The position numbers and the translations under genes are program-made. From NCBI RefSeq assembly GCF_020537505.1, contig NZ_JAJBMO010000018.1, forward strand, positions 1 through 64,000: a stretch of 64,000 bases of DNA, in the 5' to 3' direction. The notes below the pieces were generated by a model. The model worked only from the letters and a program-made list of their open reading frames with translations. It was not told the origin of the DNA and did not search any database. Origin of the DNA: Blautia glucerasea (lineage in GTDB: Bacteria > Bacillota > Clostridia > Lachnospirales > Lachnospiraceae). Within the stretch, counting starts at the first letter, position 1. The number at the start of each line of letters is the position of its first letter. Below, in pieces: positions 1 through 7,061 of this stretch.

Positions 1-899
1 GTGGAGTGGGGGAAAATCCGGCGATAACTTCAAAGGATTACCTATCACTATAGGCGGAAAAACTTTATTATTGTGCCCTGATTGGCTATATCTGGTATGA
101 AGGCAGGGAAGAAGAAAAAAATTTTAATACTCTGTTGGAAATGATCAATGCGTCAGAAGCCAGGGAAGATGATGAGAATTTCAAGAATCCAGTAGATCTG
201 ATGTTTGATGAACTGGAGCAGAAAGACCCGAACCATTTTGCGGTAAGGCAGTACAAAAAATACAAGCTGGCCGCCGGTAAGACAGCAAAATCTATTCTGA
301 TCAGTTGTGGTGCAAGACTCGCACCCTTTGATATTGCGGAACTGCGGGAGCTTATGAGTTATGACGAACTGGAACTGGATCTGGTTGGTGACAGGAAAAC
401 TGCATTGTTTGTTATTATTTCAGATACCGATGATACCTTCAATTTTATTGTTTCTATTATGTACACACAGCTTTTTAATCTGCTCTGTGACAGAGCTGAT
501 GATGTATATGGAGGCAGACTTCCAATTCATGTGCGGTGTCTCCTGGACGAGTTTGCGAACATCGGACAAATTCCTAAATTCGAAAAACTGATTGCTACGA
601 TTAGAAGCCGGGAAATCTCAGCTTCTATTATTTTGCAGTCAAAGTCTCAGCTTAAGGCAATTTATAAGGATAATGCCGATACCATCGAAGGGAACTGTGA
701 TACGACCTTATTCCTGGGTGGAAAGGAAAAAACGACATTAAAGGAAATAGCGGAGATTTTGGGAAAAGAAACCATAGATCTTTATAACACATCGGATACG
801 AGAGGCAGTCAGCGGTCTTATGGAATGAACTACCAGAAAACAGGAAAGGATATGCCATACTTGTTGATGAAGAGTTCAGTTGCCTTGAATTTTACATGA
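1..899 (+). pseudogene. virD4: VirD4/TraG coupling protein, 5' portion, interrupted by IME-1
   Basis: The protein is the type IV coupling ATPase that brings the relaxosome to the mating channel at the inner membrane. From base 54 the frame reads AEKLYYCALIGY onward and continues through the C-terminal TraG/VirD4 region, including LLDEFANIG and TIRSREISASIILQ, to NYQKTGK at base 848. The Walker A part lies upstream of the window. The gene is cut at the GA of bases 849-850, after which a foreign tail of about 16 residues leads to a stop at 897-899. The true continuation is at 13998-14222. A second lesion is visible: bases 2-50 fit VirD4 in a different frame (GKSGDN), and a stop at 51-53 precedes AEKL, so about 20-30 bases there look replaced or shifted. 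Confidence 0.85.
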
Positions 900-971
900 A
901 CAGGGACACGATCAGCTGGATTCTGAAAAAGGTAGGATGTCTGTCAGAAATAACAGCATATCTTTTTTGAG

Positions 972-1007
972 CCACTCACTGGATTACCCAGCGGGTGGTT
1001 CTTTTAT
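972..1007 (+). terminator. possible rho-independent terminator near the IME-1 left end
   Basis: An imperfect hairpin (CCAC...GTGG with an inner CTGG/CCAG stem) is followed by a T-rich run on the + strand. It could stop transcription arriving from virD4. It is not a good terminator for the - strand gene that ends at 1007. Confidence 0.45.
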
Positions 1008-1858
1008 TAACGCTTCTGTCTGCCATTCCGGTTGGGAGGAATTGGGCTGCCCTTTCCCCGCATACTTTTAGTTCGTTTTGCTTTTTTGGATTTTCTGAGG
1101 ATTCCCAAAAAGGCAGTAAATTCCGCAGAAGTCAGTTTCTCATAAGGAATTTCCATCTGGTCGCAGAAAACCTGAATAAAGGCTTCCTCTCCGCTGGTTC
1201 CCGTCTGCACAAGCTTTTCAAACTTTTGCCGGACTTCGGCTACGGTTTCCTGCCGTTCATCAGCGGTGGTAGCGTCGTTTGTGTGTGCTGTTTGGATGTC
1301 TTTTACGATCTTGTCAATGTCTTTATGGACGATGTGATTGAAATAATCCTCTCCGTCTATCTGTGCGACTTCAAGGGTTCGCATATAAAGGTCATCGTCT
1401 CCCGGCGCATAGCTTTCCATGACGCTCTGCCGGGCAGCTTCCAGTTCCAGATTCATCTGGCTGACACGCATACCGGCGATACGGTCAACGATAACGGTAA
1501 TGTCCGTCATGAGCCGGGGAAAACCTTCATGGGTGGCAAGCTCGCAGAGCAGACGGTTGTTGATCCTGCCGCTTCTTAATAGCTCAATCATTTCATCGCT
1601 CAAATGGAGCGACTGGAGATCAGAATTAGGGATGGTCTTATTTTCCGACAGCCCCATCAGATAGTCGGTGGACACGCCGTAAAACTCTGCCAGCGTTGCA
1701 ATCGCAAATGGGCTGATGTCCTTGTAGTCATCGCCCTCATATTTCCCCAGCGCCGACTTGGACAGGCCGGTTTGTTCTGCCAGCTGTTCCAGTGTCAGGT
1801 GCTTATCCACCACCCGCAGGTCTTTGAGCCGTTCCGGGATTGACAGTTTTGTGTACAT
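1007..1858 (-). CDS. XRE/Cro-CI family regulator of IME-1
   Basis: This 283-residue protein has an N-terminal helix-turn-helix at about residues 18-70 (LEQLAEQTGLSKSALGKYE, then a typical ISPFAIATLAEFYGVS...L block) and a long helical C-terminal region of unknown function. The ATG at 1858 is chosen because GAGGGGGG lies 7 nt upstream; a TTG codon directly before it is less likely. It is transcribed away from the mobilization genes and has a clear relative in IME-2 at 16441-17247 in the same relative position, with matching C-terminal blocks such as SGRINNRLLCELATH. By position it probably controls the mob/recombination genes or excision. A phage-type repressor role is inferred, not shown. Confidence 0.85.
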   Translation of the reverse strand: MYTKLSIPERLKDLRVVDKHLTLEQLAEQTGLSKSALGKYEGDDYKDISPFAIATLAEFYGVSTDYLMGLSENKTIPNSDLQSLHLSDEMIELLRSGRINNRLLCELATHEGFPRLMTDITVIVDRIAGMRVSQMNLELEAARQSVMESYAPGDDDLYMRTLEVAQIDGEDYFNHIVHKDIDKIVKDIQTAHTNDATTADERQETVAEVRQKFEKLVQTGTSGEEAFIQVFCDQMEIPYEKLTSAEFTAFLGILRKSKKAKRTKSMRGKGSPIPPNRNGRQKR

Positions 1859-2027
1859 CAAAGCACCCCCCTCTCGTCAACATTTTTCAATATTTTTTTC
1901 ATTATAGCACGTTTCCGAGAGCGTGGAAATATGCGGTTTTTGTGCGCTATTCCAACGTCTTGGACATACGGGAGCAGCCCCCTTTTTTCGGTAAACTGGT
2001 TCTTGTCAGGAGACACAGAACCTTGAA

Positions 2028-2143
2028 AATCGAATGACCGGCTGCAAGGGGTATGACCTCCGGGGAAGTGACGCGATAAAAGGGTTCCCGCAAAATCATG
2101 GATTTTGTGACGACGGGAGCGCACCAAAGAGGACAATACGCCG
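2028..2143. other. intergenic block conserved between IME-1 and IME-2
   Basis: The gap 1859-2246 holds no convincing gene. It contains AATCGAATGACC at 2028-2039 and, 89 nt later, a 27-nt block starting GAGCGCACCAAAG and ending ATACGCCG (2117-2143). IME-2 has the same two blocks 90 nt apart at 17418 and 17508. Between them is a hairpin CAAAATC-ATG-GATTTTG. Conservation with fixed spacing between otherwise diverged elements suggests a structured RNA, a leader, or a protein-binding/replication site. Confidence 0.45.
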
Positions 2144-2246
2144 GGAGAAAATCCGGGCAGGAGCGGCTTGCAGACAGACCGGCAGATAGAAAAGTAAACC
2201 ATGCGGGGCATACCGCACCGCAGCAAATGAATGGAGGTAGATCATT

Positions 2247-2540
2247 ATGAAACTGAATATGAAGGAAAAGAAAATTCTTTACGCTTACGCCTGCCCCAGC
2301 CATCACAACACAGTGACAAGGCTGAAATGGCTGACAGCGCTGACCGTTGACCCGGAGGCTAAAGGGCAGATGCTTCATCTGACCAGGAAAATTGAGGCAG
2401 AGACAGACGAAAGCTGGTACGACAGCTTCTATCACTGCCTACGCATGGAGATGGATGAGTATTACCGGATCAAGCACCGCCTGCGTGTGCTGAAAGCAAA
2501 CACCGATTATGAGGAGGAACTGTATGAGGAAGCTGTCTAA
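2247..2540 (+). CDS. TTRAP-like transposon-transfer assisting protein
   Basis: This is a 97-residue acidic/basic helical protein resembling the TTRAP family (putative transposon-transfer assisting proteins), seen beside mobilization genes of Tn4451-like elements. The ATG at 2247 has GGAGG 9 nt upstream. Its stop overlaps the next gene by 17 nt, so the two are probably translated together. The molecular role is unknown; the call rests on family resemblance (DESWYDSFYHCLRMEMD, YYRIKHRLRVLK) and position at the head of the mob operon. Confidence 0.7.
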   Translation: MKLNMKEKKILYAYACPSHHNTVTRLKWLTALTVDPEAKGQMLHLTRKIEAETDESWYDSFYHCLRMEMDEYYRIKHRLRVLKANTDYEEELYEEAV

Positions 2541-2829
2541 ATATGAAAAAGAAACCATCATCAACTGGAACGAGGGCGAGAACATTGCCAGTATTTACAC
2601 CTTCAACGCCAGCTTAAAACGCAGGCTGGAAGATTTCAGTAGGAAGTATCCGCTATTGTGTAGGTTGGAGCGCAGCACACCGGAAGGCAGCGCGACCTAT
2701 GTGCTGGACAAATCCCGCCTTTCTATCCGGCTGGTGCCGCCGTACAGTGAAGAACGGCTGGCGGCTGCAAGGGAGTACGCAAAGGAACATGGCTTTCAAG
2801 TCATACAGACAGAAGAAAAAATTGCTTGA
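2524..2829 (+). CDS. conserved small IME protein, function unknown
   Basis: This 101-residue protein begins MRKLSKYEKETIINWNEGE, a pattern common in small proteins placed before relaxases of clostridial mobilizable elements. The ATG at 2524 is preferred over one at 2509 because GAGGAGG lies 6 nt upstream inside the end of the preceding gene. It has no membrane segment or Cys pair. A middle region with SATYVLDKSRLSIR and a C-terminal helix suggest a small alpha/beta fold. I do not recognise a function. Co-translation with the TTRAP-like gene suggests an accessory role in transfer. Confidence 0.7.
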   Translation: MRKLSKYEKETIINWNEGENIASIYTFNASLKRRLEDFSRKYPLLCRLERSTPEGSATYVLDKSRLSIRLVPPYSEERLAAAREYAKEHGFQVIQTEEKIA

Positions 2830-3057
2830 AATGAGGGCGATTTACCAAAAAATACCGGGTCTGCACCCAGTATTTTGAACGGTAATCCCCGCAGGCGTAT
2901 TCCGTATCCACTTCCTGCGATTGGTGCAGATGTATGGATACGGAGCCGGAAAAGCTGGCGGACACCGTATCAGCGGTGGATGCCGGTTTTTCCGGTGCAG
3001 GAGTACAGAGGGATGCAATCCCTTTGTGGCTGGGTGCAGGGGCGGCAGCGCACTGCT

Positions 3058-3185
3058 GGGGTCAAGGGGCAACGCCCATTGGCAGGTTAAGGGCGGCAGC
3101 CATTATCGGGTCAAGGACGAAGTGCCTTGGCGGGTTGAGGGCGGCAGTCCCATCGGGTCAAGGGTGAAACGCCTTGCCCAGGGAG
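3058..3185. repeat. three tandem 47-50 nt repeats upstream of the IME-1 relaxase
   Basis: Units start with GGGTCAAGG at 3058, 3108 and 3155. The first two continue through AGGGCGGCAG and end before the next GGGTCAAGG. Units two and three each contain a small hairpin CAAGG-N8-CCTTG. The whole gap 2830-3302 has no convincing gene. Array plus the adjacent perfect inverted repeat looks like an oriT or relaxosome-binding region. Confidence 0.65.
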
Positions 3186-3195
3186 AGTTGATGCC

Positions 3196-3230
3196 TTGCG
3201 TCAATTCGTACTGGGTATTACCTGACGCAA
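3196..3230. other. candidate oriT inverted repeat of IME-1
   Basis: TTGCGTCA at 3196-3203 and TGACGCAA at 3223-3230 form a perfect 8-bp inverted repeat with a 19-nt loop. It lies about 70 nt before the relaxase start and directly after the three tandem repeats. Position and structure fit an origin of transfer for the MOBV-like relaxase; the nick site itself is not recognised. Confidence 0.5.
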
Positions 3231-3302
3231 GATTCGCAGGATTTGCGGCTTCGCCGCCCTTCCCCGGCCCCGGAACATCTTCGCAGGAAGGAGGAAAAAT
3301 GT

Positions 3303-4547
3303 TTGAAATTGACAAGACACAATGGGCGCTCCGGGAAGCATGGCACTTACAATCCCCGGCACAATGACCGCCGGTTCGATGTGGAGAACAGCGAACACAT
3401 TGACGCTGAACGTGCCAGACAAAATGTGTACTGGGACTGCTACCGGGGATTTACCACCTACGACTTTCGGGATAACCCGGAGCAGCCGGATTTCAGCTTT
3501 GAGGAAATTGAGCGGATGTATTACTACGAGCATTATGCCGACCATGTAAATGCCCAGAACGCCCGGAATGAGAAAACCCGGCATATTGAGCGCAACCGTA
3601 CTGTGGATGACCTCTTGAAAAATAACAAGACCTGTCCGGAAGAAAGCATCTACCAGATCGGCACGATAGAGGAATCCGTCTCACCGGAAACGCTGGCGCT
3701 CATCGTCAGTGAATTTTATGAAGAATTTGAGCGCCGTTTCGGTTCTCATATCCACATTTTAGACTGGGCGCTCCATCTGGATGAGGGAACACCGCATATT
3801 CACGAGCGCCATGTGTTCGACTGTGAAAATCGGTATGGAGAATTGTGTCCCCAGCAGGAAAAGGCGCTGGAGGAACTGGGTATCCCTCTCCCAAAACCGG
3901 AGCAGCCCAAAGGAAAGCACAATAACCGGAAACAGACTTTCGATGCAGTCTGCCGGACAATCCTGTTTGACATTGCCAAACGGCATGGACTTCATCTGGA
4001 ACAGGAGCCGTCCTATGGTGGGCGTGACTATCTGGAAAAGCAGGATTATATCCTGATGAAGCAGAAAGAACAGATGGCGGCGCAGGAGCAAAAGCTGGAA
4101 GAACTGACGCTCAAAATCGAGGATGTGGAGACGCTGTTGGAGGATGTTTCCGATGTGGCCTATGACAAGGCAGTGGAGGTCGTGACAGACAAGGTACGGG
4201 AACAGACCCAGCTTGAGGATTTGGAAGTGATCGAGAAATACCGAAAGAGCGTGGTATCCCCCAATGCAAAAAATTCGCCGGAAGTGGTGAAGATTGCAAA
4301 TACCCTACTGGGAAGGGCACGGGAAAAATTACAGCAGTCCGCAGAAAAGATTCTCAAAAAGGTGCAGGTTGTGCTGCTGAAGCCGGAGGTCAAGCAGGCT
4401 GGCAAAGAGCAGATTAAGAAAAAAGCCAGAGAATCCATCAAAGAGAAGCTGGCGAAAGGCAAATTGGACGCTGACCGGAAGAACCGGGAGCGATGGGAAC
4501 GTGAGGGGCGGATCGCCCCGACAAAAAAACAGGATATGGAGTTGTAA
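3303..4547 (+). CDS. MOBV-like relaxase of IME-1
   Basis: This 414-residue protein nicks oriT and leads the transferred strand. The metal-binding motif HLDEGTPHIH at residues 158-167 fits the HxDE...PHxH signature of Pre/Mob (MOBV) relaxases. The N-terminus (MKLTRHNGRSGKHGTYNPRH) is highly basic, and residues from about 265 are long charged helices probably forming coiled coil. The TTG at 3303 is chosen because AAGGAGG lies 8 nt upstream; an ATG at 3299 is in another frame and gives only 22 codons. It ends in KKQDMEL, like the otherwise unrelated IME-2 relaxase (KQQDMEL). The primase gene follows after a short hairpin. Confidence 0.85.
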   Translation: MKLTRHNGRSGKHGTYNPRHNDRRFDVENSEHIDAERARQNVYWDCYRGFTTYDFRDNPEQPDFSFEEIERMYYYEHYADHVNAQNARNEKTRHIERNRTVDDLLKNNKTCPEESIYQIGTIEESVSPETLALIVSEFYEEFERRFGSHIHILDWALHLDEGTPHIHERHVFDCENRYGELCPQQEKALEELGIPLPKPEQPKGKHNNRKQTFDAVCRTILFDIAKRHGLHLEQEPSYGGRDYLEKQDYILMKQKEQMAAQEQKLEELTLKIEDVETLLEDVSDVAYDKAVEVVTDKVREQTQLEDLEVIEKYRKSVVSPNAKNSPEVVKIANTLLGRAREKLQQSAEKILKKVQVVLLKPEVKQAGKEQIKKKARESIKEKLAKGKLDADRKNRERWEREGRIAPTKKQDMEL

Positions 4548-4595
4548 GGCATCTGATTTTCTGAGGAAACCGGGTGCCTTTTGTTTTGTTTGGAG

Positions 4596-5282
4596 GTGGG
4601 GAAATCGAATGTATTTGAAACAGTAAAGCAGTCTGTCACGACAAGACAGGCTGCGGAATTTTATGGGATTCCAGTAAGACGGAACGGGATGGCCTGTTGT
4701 CCTTTTCACGATGACAGACATCCCAGCATGAAGGTGGACAGGCGGTTCCATTGCTTTGCCTGTCAGGGGGACGGAGATGTGATTGATTTCACTTCCCGCC
4801 TCTTTGGACTGGGCAGTAAGGAAGCTGCCTTGAAGCTGGCAGAGGATTTCTCTGTCAGTCTTGACAGCAAAGGTCATGGTCCGCCACGAAAGACAATCAT
4901 CAAAAGAAAAATCAGCGAGGAAGTGCGATACCGGCAGGCAGAGCAGAAATGTTTTCGGGTGCTGTGCGATTACCTGCGTCTGCTGGAACGCTGGAAAGAA
5001 GAATATGCTCCCAAACAGCCGGAGGATGACTGGCATCCCCTGTTTGTGGAGGCTCTGCACAGGCAGCCATATATCGAATATCTGCTGGATATTCTCCTGT
5101 CTGACAACATAGAAGAACGTGCTTCCGTGGTTGCTGAGTATGGAAAAGAGGTGAAGAAAATTGAGCAGCGAATATCAGAATTTACCGCCAGCCACCCGGC
5201 AGGCTGTGATGAGCGCAGCCGAGGCCATAGCGCCGGAACAGAGCGCCCAAGATGTGCGGGAGAGCCTTTCTGTCACCGATAA
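4596..5282 (+). CDS. CHC2 zinc-finger primase-like protein of IME-1
   Basis: This protein of about 228 residues has a CHC2 zinc-binding domain (CCPFHDD ... FHCFACQGDGDVIDF) as at the N-terminus of DnaG-type primases. It lacks a following Toprim domain and has a helical C-terminus instead. It probably primes the transferred or replicating strand together with the VirE-type helicase whose 5' end it overlaps by 122 nt in the +1 frame. The start is doubtful: GTG at 4596 and TTG at 4590 are possible, but the codon matching the IME-2 start is TCG at 4605, placed 8 nt after GGAGG, as if a TTG start had mutated. Confidence 0.78.
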   Translation: MGKSNVFETVKQSVTTRQAAEFYGIPVRRNGMACCPFHDDRHPSMKVDRRFHCFACQGDGDVIDFTSRLFGLGSKEAALKLAEDFSVSLDSKGHGPPRKTIIKRKISEEVRYRQAEQKCFRVLCDYLRLLERWKEEYAPKQPEDDWHPLFVEALHRQPYIEYLLDILLSDNIEERASVVAEYGKEVKKIEQRISEFTASHPAGCDERSRGHSAGTERPRCAGEPFCHR

Positions 5283-6567
5283 GGGAAAAACCGCCAATAC
5301 CATCGACAACTGCCGGATCGTGTTCTGCTGTGATCCGCTCCTGCGGGATGCTATCCGGTTAAATCTCCTGACCGACCGGGTGGACATTGTACGGGATTTG
5401 GGCTGGCGCAGGAACACCAGCGCCTTAACAGATACCGATGTGAAATATCTTCTCCTCTATTTTGAGCAGAACTACGAGCTGACCAGTGAGAAAAAGATCA
5501 CAGCTGCACTTTCCATTGTAGCAAACGAAAATTGCTATCACCCGATTCAGGATGTGCTGAACAGCCTTGTCTGGGACGGGACACCCCGCATCCGTTCCTG
5601 CCTGCACCACTTTCTTGGCGCTGATGAAAGCGACTATGTGGAAGAAATGCTGAAACACTTCCTGCTGGGCGCTATCCGCCGGGTATTCCGTCCCGGTTCC
5701 AAATATGAGGAAATGCTCTGTCTGGTAGGCGGCCAAGGTGCCGGGAAGTCCACTTTCTTCCGCCTGCTGGCAATCCGGGACGAGTGGTTTTCCGATGACC
5801 TGAAAAAGCTGGACGATGACCGGGTGTTCCAGAAGCTGCAAGGCCACTGGATCATCGAGATGTCGGAAATGCTTGCCACCAGCAGCGCAAAGAGCATTGA
5901 AGAAATTCGCTCCTTTATCAGCCGACAGAAGGAAACCTACCGAACGCCTTATGAATCCCAGCCCAAAGACCGGCTGCGGCAGTGTGTGTTCGGCGGTTCT
6001 TCCAACACATTGGACTTCCTGCCGCTGGATCGGGCCGGGAACCGGCGCTTTCTCCCAATCATGATTTACTCGGAGAATGCGGAGGTTCATATTTTGGAGG
6101 ACGAGGATGCTTCCAGAGCCTATCTTTTGCAGGTGTGGGCAGAAGCCATGACCATTTACCGCAGCGGACAGTATTCCATGAAATTCAGCAAGAGCATCCA
6201 GCGTCAGCTGGTGGAGGTGCAGAAGGACTTCATGCCGGAGGATACGGAGGCCGGGCAGATACAGGGCTTTCTGGAACACTACACTGGGAACATGGTCTGT
6301 TCCAAGCAGCTGTTCAAGGAGGCGCTGGGGCATACCTTTGACCAGCCGAAGCGGTGGCAGCTGCACAATATCAACGAGATCATGAACACAGTCGTGACCG
6401 GCTGGAAGCCTTTCTCCAATCCCAGGATGTTCGCCGGGTACGGCAGGCAAAAGGGTTGGGAATGTGACAATTTCGACAACGAACTGTCCGACAACGAAGG
6501 CGGATTTGTGGAACTGAGCGAGGAAGAATGCCGCCAGCTGGAACTTCCGAAGGAGTGGATTGCCTGA
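5161..6567 (+). CDS. VirE (virulence-associated E) family helicase of IME-1
   Basis: This 468-residue P-loop ATPase carries Walker A GGQGAGKST at residues 190-198, followed by WFSDDLKKLDDD and a Walker B-like WIIEMSEM region. This is the arrangement of VirE/D5-like superfamily 3 helicases in mobile elements. It probably unwinds the element for replication with the overlapping primase. The TTG at 5161 has AGAGGTG 7 nt upstream and aligns with the IME-2 protein from the first residues (MSSEYQNLPP against MKSEWQSLPP). The overlap with the primase gene and the frame relation are the same in both elements, so the overlap is real. Confidence 0.88.
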   Translation: MSSEYQNLPPATRQAVMSAAEAIAPEQSAQDVRESLSVTDKGKTANTIDNCRIVFCCDPLLRDAIRLNLLTDRVDIVRDLGWRRNTSALTDTDVKYLLLYFEQNYELTSEKKITAALSIVANENCYHPIQDVLNSLVWDGTPRIRSCLHHFLGADESDYVEEMLKHFLLGAIRRVFRPGSKYEEMLCLVGGQGAGKSTFFRLLAIRDEWFSDDLKKLDDDRVFQKLQGHWIIEMSEMLATSSAKSIEEIRSFISRQKETYRTPYESQPKDRLRQCVFGGSSNTLDFLPLDRAGNRRFLPIMIYSENAEVHILEDEDASRAYLLQVWAEAMTIYRSGQYSMKFSKSIQRQLVEVQKDFMPEDTEAGQIQGFLEHYTGNMVCSKQLFKEALGHTFDQPKRWQLHNINEIMNTVVTGWKPFSNPRMFAGYGRQKGWECDNFDNELSDNEGGFVELSEEECRQLELPKEWIA

Positions 6568-6579
6568 GAATGATGGTCT

Positions 6580-6784
6580 GTTGCCAGTTGGTTGCCGGGT
6601 TCGTTGCTGGCAAATCTATGGTTTTGATATAGAAAAAGCCCATAAATAAAGGATTTTTCACAAGTATTTTCTGTCCGGCAACGAAAGCAACGAGATTTTA
6701 CAAGAAAACTTATCAAGCAAAGATTGACAGTCAGATATTCATTTACAGGTTTTTATAGGCTGGTTGCCGGACTTCGTTGCCGGC
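6580..6784. repeat. GTTGC iteron-like repeats of IME-1 (candidate replication origin)
   Basis: GTTGC occurs at 6580, 6591 and 6603 (11- and 12-nt steps), inverted as GCAAC at 6678 and 6687, and again direct at 6763 and 6776. The last pair sits in GTTGCCGGACTTCGTTGCCG, a 20-mer found identically in IME-2. Spacing close to one helical turn is typical of iterons bound by an initiator. The gap 6568-6822 holds no gene. Confidence 0.6.
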
Positions 6785-6822
6785 ACACGGTTATCTGGAC
6801 TGTCACACTATGGAGGTAGCCT

Positions 6823-6990
6823 ATGGAGAAAAACAAGAAGCAGAATAAAAAAGTCCGGTTCGTGGTGGTTCGGGAGTTTTCCGGGGACAAAACCATGCGG
6901 GAAGCCTTTGAGCAGCTGATCGAGCGCCAGACCTGCGAACACTTCGAGGAATGGTTAGAACATCGGGAAATGGCACAAAAAGCGGCGTAA
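6823..6990 (+). CDS. small basic/acidic protein before the recombinase (IME-1)
   Basis: This 55-residue protein starts MEKNKKQNKKVRFVVVRE and ends in a charged helix with EHFEEWLEHREMAQ. The ATG at 6823 has GGAGG 8 nt upstream. IME-2 has a small protein in the same slot (23434-23631), also beginning with a Lys-rich stretch followed by a beta strand. It could be an excision or recombination directionality factor, judged only from its place just upstream of the recombinase. No domain is recognised. Confidence 0.65.
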   Translation: MEKNKKQNKKVRFVVVREFSGDKTMREAFEQLIERQTCEHFEEWLEHREMAQKAA

Positions 6991-6995
6991 AGCGG

Positions 6996-7045
6996 TTGAA
7001 TCAGGAACGGGGACATGGTATTATAATGGTATCGTGTCCCTGTTC
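6996..7045 (+). promoter_or_regulatory. recombinase promoter enclosed in an inverted repeat
   Basis: TTGAAT at 6996-7001 and TATTAT at 7019-7024 are separated by 17 nt. The -10 box lies in the loop of an 11-bp inverted repeat, GAACGGGGACA at 7005-7015 and TGTCCCTGTTC at 7035-7045 (one G-T pair). Such a layout fits an operator that occludes the promoter, or an RNA hairpin ahead of the start codon at 7062. Confidence 0.65.
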
Positions 7046-7061
7046 ATAGAAGGAGAACACT

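Noticed and set aside
995..1579. 194-codon + strand frame opposite the IME-1 regulator
   Set aside because: It is antisense to a well-supported XRE protein with a good start site.
3058..3185. tandem repeats considered as a CRISPR array
   Set aside because: Units differ, there are no equal unique spacers, and no cas genes are near; oriT context fits better.
2921..3367. 148-codon + strand frame over the oriT-like repeats
   Set aside because: It covers tandem repeats, has a biased Gly/Arg composition, and ends in the shadow of the relaxase start.
5425..6450. 341-codon open frame on the - strand opposite the IME-1 VirE gene
   Set aside because: It mirrors the conserved helicase coding strand, has no ribosome site and no recognisable domain; the GC-rich codon bias opens the antisense frame.
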